Positions 57,701 to 64,000 of a stretch of 64,000 bases of DNA are shown here, piece after piece; positions within the stretch are counted from its first letter, which is position 1, and each line of letters opens with the position of its first letter. Location of the stretch: positions 20,962,245 to 21,026,244 of the forward strand of contig OY848917.1 in NCBI GenBank assembly GCA_963693285.1, read 5' to 3'. The notes below the pieces were generated by a model. It did no database searches. It was given only the letters and a program-made list of their open reading frames with translations, and was not told the DNA's origin. This DNA is from Xestospongia muta. Its lineage: Eukaryota; Porifera; Demospongiae; Haplosclerida; Petrosiidae. The position numbers and the translations under genes are program-made.

Positions 57701-60700
57701 CCAACATAAATTTAAAAAACAAAACAATAAAGTAAACAAAATCACAACAACACATTCAATATACTTTGAATTCATACTACATTATATCAAAATTACATCC
57801 TATTATATTGTAAAGAACACATTTAGATGACAAGTAATAACAGCAAACATAAATGTGCAAACAAAAACCAATACTGTAAACAAAATCACAACAACACATT
57901 CAGTATGCTCAAAATGCATACTAAGTTATAGCTATAAAATGCTCAAAATATACCTAAAAAGAAACCTAGCAAGAAGCTTCAACTCTTATTATTGATAGAT
58001 ATCGAATGTTATAACAATCACAGTTAGGGTTACAAAATCCATTGCTGATACAGAAATCAACAGTTACAGGATCCATTCACTTTAATCTCATTTTTTGCTC
58101 GCATAGGTTGCATATCACAAAATAATAAATAAAATTCCAAAAATGGATACACATAGATACCACACAATCTAAAACAATCATAGTACAGTCTGACAAGCTT
58201 CCCATGCAAGACATTGTAAACAATTAACGTTTATACAAACAATAGGGTAAATAAAATAACAACATTCAATTTAAAACTCTTAGAATTCATACTACATTAT
58301 ATCACACTTACCTCCTATTATATTGTAAACAACACATTCAGATGACAAGTAATCACACCAACATAAATTTAAAAAACAAAACAATAAAGTAAACAAAATC
58401 ACAACAACACATTCAATATACTTTGAATTCATACTACATTATATCAAAATTACATCCTATTATATTATAAAGAACACATTTAGATCACAAGTAATAACAG
58501 CAAACATAAATGTGCAAACAAAAACCAATACTGTAAACAAAATCACAACAACACATTCAGTATGCTCAAAATGCATACTAAGTTATAGCTACAAAATGCT
58601 CAAAATATACATAAAAAGAAACCTAGCAAGAAGCTTCAACTCTTATTATTGATAGATATCGAATGTTATACCAATTACAGTTAGGGTTACGAAATCCATT
58701 GCTGATACAGAAATTGACAGTTACAGGATCCATTCACTTTAATCTCATTTTTTGCTCGCATAGGTTGCATATAACAATATAATAAATAAAATTCCAAAAA
58801 TGGATACACATTGATACCACACAATCTCAAACAATCATAGTACAGCCTGACAAGCTTCCCATGCATGACATTGTAAACAATTAATGTTTATACAAACAAT
58901 AGGGTAAATAAAATAACAACATTCAATTTAAAACTCTTAGAATTCATACTACATTATATCACACTTACCAACTATTATATTGTAAACAACACATTCAGAT
59001 GACAAGTAATCACACCAACATAAATTTAAAAAACAAAACAATAAAGTAAACAAAATCACAACAACACATTCAATATACTTTGAATTCATACTACATTATA
59101 TCAAAATTACATCCTATTATATTATAAAGAACACATTTAGATGACAAGTAATAACAGCAAACATAAATGTGCAAACAAAAAGCAATACTGTAAACAAAAT
59201 CACAACAACACATTCAGTATGTTCAAAATGCATACTAGGCTATAGCTATAAAATGCTCAAAATATACATAAAAAGAAACCTAGCAAGAAGCTTCAACTCT
59301 TATTATTGATAGATATCGAATGTTATATCAATCACAGTTAGAGTTACGAAATCCATTGCTGATACAGAATTGAAAGTTACAGGATCCATTCACTTTAATC
59401 TCATTTCTTGCTCTCATAAGTTGCATATAACAATATAATAAATAAAATTCCAAAAATGGATACACATAGATACGACACAATCTCAAACAATTATAGTACA
59501 GCCTGACAAGCTTCCCATGCAAGACATTGTAAACAATTAACGTTTATACAAACAATAGGGTAAATAAAATAACAACATTCAATTTAAAACTCTTAGAATT
59601 CATACTACATTATATCACACTTACCTCCTATTATATTGTAAACAACACATTCAGATGACAAGTAATCACACCAACATAAATTTAAAAAACAAAACAATAA
59701 AGTAAACAAAATCACAACAATACATTCAATATACTTTGAATTCATACTACATTATATCAAAATTACATCTTATTATTTTGTAAAGAACACATTTAGATGA
59801 CAAATAATAACAGCAAACATAAATGTGTAAACAAAAACCAATACTGTAAACAAAATCACAACAACACATTCAGTATGCTCAAAATGCATACTAGGCTATA
59901 GCTATAAAATGCTCAAAATATACATAAAAAGAAACCTAGCAAGAAGCTTCAACTCTTATTATTGATAGATATCGAATGTTATACCAATCACAGTTAGGGT
60001 TACGAAATCCATTGCTGATACAGAATTGGCAGTTACAAGATCCATTCACTTTAACCTCATTTCTTGCTCTCATAGGTTGCATATAACAACATAATAAATA
60101 AAATTGCAAAAATGGATACACATAGATACCACACAATCTAAAACAATTATAGTACAGCCTGACAAGCTTCCCATGCAAAACATTGCAAACCATTAACATT
60201 TATACAAACAAAAGGTAAATAAAACAACAACATTCAATTCAAAAGACTTAGAATTCATACTACATTATATCACACTTACCCGCTATTATATTGTAAACAA
60301 CACATTCAGATGACAAGTAATCACACCAACATAAATTTAAAAAGCAAAACAATAAAGTAAACAAAATCACAACAATACATTCAATATACTTTGAATTCAT
60401 ACTACATTATATCAAAATTACATTCTATTATATTGTAAAGAACACATTTAGATGACAAATAATAACAGCAAACATAAATGTGCAAACAAAAACCAATACT
60501 GTAAACAAAATCACAACAACACATTCAGTATGCTCAAAATGCATACTAGGCTATAGCTATAAAATGCTCAAAATATACATTAAAAGAAACCTAGCAAGAA
60601 GCTTCAACTCTTATTATTGATAGATATCGAATGTTATACCAATCACAGTTAGGGTTACGAAATCCATTGCTGATACAGAATTGACAGTTACAGGATCCAT

Positions 60701-63700
60701 TCACTTTAATCTCATTTCTTGCTCTCATAAGTTGCATATAACAATATAATAAATAAAATTCCAAAAATGGATACACATAGATACCACACAATCTCAAACA
60801 ATTATAGTACAGCCTGACAAGCTTCCCATGCAAGACATTGTAAACAATTAACGTTTATACAAACAATAGGGTAAATAAAATAACAACATTCAATTTAAAA
60901 CTCTTAGAATTCATACTACATTATATCACACTTACCAACTATTATATTGTAAACAACACATTCAGATGACAAGTAATCACACCAACATAAATTTAAAAAA
61001 CAAAACAATAAAGTAAACAAAATCACAACAATACATTCAATATACTTTGAATTCATACTACATTATATCAAAATTACATCTTATTATATTGTAAAGAACA
61101 CATTTAGATGACAAATAATAACAGCAAACATAAATGTGTAAACAAAAAGCAATACTGTAAACAAAATCACAACAACACATTCAGTATGCTCAAAATGCAT
61201 ACTAGGCTATAGCTATAAAATGCTCAAAATATACATAAAAAGAAACCTAGCAAGAAGCTTCAACTCTTATTATTGATAGATATCGAATGTTATACCAATC
61301 ACAGTTAGGGTTACGAAATCCATTGCTGATACAGAATTGCCAGTTACAGGATCCATTCACTTTAATTTCATTTCTTGCTCTCATAAGTTGTATATAACAA
61401 TATAATAAATAAAATTCCAATAATGGATACACATAGATACCACACAATCTAAAACAATTATAGTACAGCCTAACAAGCTTCCCATGCAAGACATTGTAAA
61501 CAATTAACGTTTACACAAACAATAGGGTAAATAAAATAACAACATTCAATTTAAAACTCTTAGAATTCATACTACATTATATCACACTTACCTCCTATTA
61601 TATTGTAAACAACACATTCAGATGACAAGTAATCACACCAACATAAATTTAAAAAACAAAACAATAAAGTAAACAAAATCACAACAATACATTCAATATA
61701 CTTTGAATTCATACTACATTATATCAAAATTACATCTTATTATATTGTAAAGAACACATTTAGATGACAAATAATAACAGCAAACATAAATGTGTAAACA
61801 AAAAGCAATACTGTAAACAAAATCACAACAACACATTCAGTATGTTCAAAATGCATACTAGGCTATAGCTATAAAATGCTCAAAATATACATAAAAAGAA
61901 ACCTAGCAAGAAGCTTCAACTCTTATTATTGATAGATATCGAATGTTATAGCAATCACAGTTAGGGTTACGAAATCCATTGCTGATACAGAATTGCCAGT
62001 TACAGGATCCATTCACTTTAATCTCATTTCTTGCTCTCATAAGTTGTATATAACAATATAATAAATAAAATTCCAAAAATGGATACACATAGATACCACA
62101 CAATCTAAAACAATTATAGTACAGCCTAACAAGCTTCCCATGCAAGACATTGTAAACAATTAACGTTTATACAAACAATAGGGTAAATAAAATAACAACA
62201 TTCAATTTAAAACTCTTAGAATTCATACTACATTATATCACACTTACCAACTATTATATTGTAAACAACACATTCAGATGACAAGTAATTACACCAACAT
62301 AAATTTAAAAAACAAAACAATAAAGTAAACAAAATCACAACAATACATTCAATATACTTTGAATTCATACTACATTATATCAAAATTACATCTTATTATA
62401 TTGTAAAGAACACATTTAGATGACAAATAATAACAGCAAACATAAATGTGTAAACAAAAAGCAATACTGTAAACAAAATCACAACAACACATTCAGTATG
62501 TTCAAAATGCATACTAGGCTATAGCTATAAAATGCTCAAAATATACATAAAAAGAAACCTAGCAAGAAGCTTCAACTCTTATTATTGATAGATATCGAAT
62601 GTTATAGCAATCACAGTTAGGGTTACGAAATCCATTGCTGATACAGAATTGCCAGTTACAGGATCCATTCACTTTAATCTCATTTCTTGCTCTCATAAGT
62701 TGTATATAACAATATAATAAATAAAATTCCAAAAATGGATACACATAGATACCACACAATCTCAAACAATTATAGTACAGACTGACAAGCTTACCATGCA
62801 AGACATTGTAAACAATTAACGTTTATACAAACAATAGGGTAAATAAAATAACAACATTCAATTTAAAACTCTTAGAATTCATACTACATTATATCACACT
62901 TACCGACTATTATATTGTAAACAACACATTCAGATGACAAGTAATTACACCAACATAAATTTAAAAAACAAAACAATAAAGTAAACAAAATCACAACAAT
63001 ACATTCAATATACTTTGAATTCATACTACATTATATCAAAATTACATCTTATTATATTGTAAAGAACACATTTAGATGACAAATAATAACAGCAAACATA
63101 AATGTGTAAACAAAAAGCAATACTGTAAACAAAATCACAACAACACATTCAGTATGCTCAAAATGCATACTAGGCTATAGCTATAAAATGCTCAAAATAT
63201 ACATAAAAAGAAACCTAGCAAGAAGCTTCAACTCTTATTATTGATAGATATCGAATGTTATACCAATCACAGTTAAGGTTACGAAATCCATTGCTGATAC
63301 AGAATTGACAGTTACAGGATCCATTCACTTTAATCTCATTTCTTGCTCTCATAAGTTGCATATAACAATATAATAAATAAAATTCCAAAAATGGATACAC
63401 ATAGATACTACACAATCTCAAACAATTATAGTACAGCCTGACAAGCTTCCCATGCAAGACATTGTAAACAATTAACGTTTATACAAACAATAGGGTAAAT
63501 AAAATAACAACATTCAATTTAAAACTCTTAGAATTCATACTACATTATATCACACTTACCTCCTATTATATTGTAAACAACACATTCAGATGACAAGTAA
63601 TCACACCAACATAAATTTAAAAAACAAAACAATAAAGTAAACAAAATCACAACAATACATTCAATATACTTTGAATTCATACTACATTATATCAAAATTA

Positions 63701-64000
63701 CATCTTATTATATTGTAAAGAACACATTTAGATGACAAATAATAACAGCAAACATAAATGTGTAAACAAAAAGCAATATTGTAAACAAAATCACAACAAC
63801 ACATTCAGTATGCTCAAAATGCATACTAAGTTATAGCTAAAAAATGCTCAAAATATACCTAAAAAGAAACCTAGCAAGAAGCTTCAACTCTTATTATTGA
63901 TAGATATCGAATGTTATACCAATCACAGTTAGGGTTACGAAATCCATTGCTGATACAGAAATTGACAGTTACAGGATCCATTCACTTTAATCTCATTTCT
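54740..64000. repeat. Tandem satellite, about 656-bp unit, about 15 copies, running off the window
   Basis: The landmark CACAGTTAGGGTTACGAAAT recurs at about 54,750 (diverged), 55,386, 56,040, 56,702, 57,360, 58,021, 58,678, 59,334, 59,990, 60,646, 61,302, 61,958, 62,614, 63,270 and 63,926. Spacing settles at exactly 656 bp from about 58.7 kb. Copies at 59-64 kb are nearly identical, and those at the left edge are more diverged. Units carry variants at one site (CTTACCTCC, CTTACCAAC, CTTACCCGC, CTTACCGAC). A repeated 80-codon - strand open frame in each unit has no domain and is a by-product of the unit. No ankyrin exon was found in the unit. Confidence 0.95.

Noticed and set aside
55390..63457. 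Series of near-identical 64-87 codon - strand frames
   Set aside because: One per 656-bp satellite unit, in fixed position, with no domain. They break in several units. A by-product of the repeat.
54740..64000. Telomere-like word TTAGGGTTA in each satellite unit
   Set aside because: It occurs only once per 656 bp and is never in tandem, so it is not a telomere or interstitial telomeric block.

Overview
The window is animal nuclear DNA. It is AT-rich, its genes have many short GT/AG introns, and it holds an ankyrin-ROC-COR-Death-domain gene, a THAP domain, PHD fingers and a dense set of metazoan-type DNA transposons. The mix (ankyrin/ROC/COR/Death genes, MULE, pogo, hAT, piggyBac, DIRS and Gypsy remnants) suggests an invertebrate, most likely a demosponge. 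That assignment is inference; there is no species marker. No rRNA, tRNA, CRISPR array or bacterial operon was seen.

Layout. 0-3.5 kb: tail of an unidentified + strand gene, then the 3' half of a - strand bubblegum-type acyl-CoA synthetase gene. 5-16 kb: eroded transposon genes, including two broken hAT copies, pogo C-terminus with PHD finger, an unidentified - strand transposon-type gene, a coiled-coil gene remnant, a THAP remnant, and a well-bounded hAT at 13,481-15,669 with an 8-bp target duplication. 13.4-20.8 kb: a minisatellite of about 58-60 bp that has taken insertions of that hAT, a piggyBac and pogo remnant region, and a TTAA-flanked element holding a cleanly spliced gene end. 21.7-22.0 kb: a broken exon resembling AATF. 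22,003-26,615: a complete pogo-type transposon with about 370-bp inverted repeats flanked by TA, encoding transposase, a C48 SUMO protease and a PHD finger.

28.85-35.62 kb is the most interesting part. It is a Mutator-like element bounded by short inverted repeats that carries two - strand genes: a MULE transposase with N-terminal C2H2 fingers, a SWIM finger and a C-terminal PHD finger, and, upstream of it, a 20-exon gene that fuses a ubiquitin-specific protease to a ULP1/SENP SUMO protease with both catalytic sets visible.

35.8-53.9 kb and probably beyond: one large - strand host gene with ankyrin exons, a ROC GTPase, COR and a C-terminal Death domain. One ankyrin exon was amplified in tandem with a period of about 745 bp, and one large intron holds Gypsy and DIRS remnants. 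A partial paralogue of its 3' end lies on the other side of the MULE (26.7-28.5 kb), next to the pogo element. 54.7-64 kb: about 15 tandem copies of a 656-bp noncoding satellite running off the window.

Cooperation. The host genes are independent of each other. Within each transposon, the transposase sits beside proteases that remove SUMO (pogo) or ubiquitin and SUMO (MULE), plus chromatin-reading PHD fingers. This suggests that the elements edit or evade host ubiquitin/SUMO-based control, which is inference.
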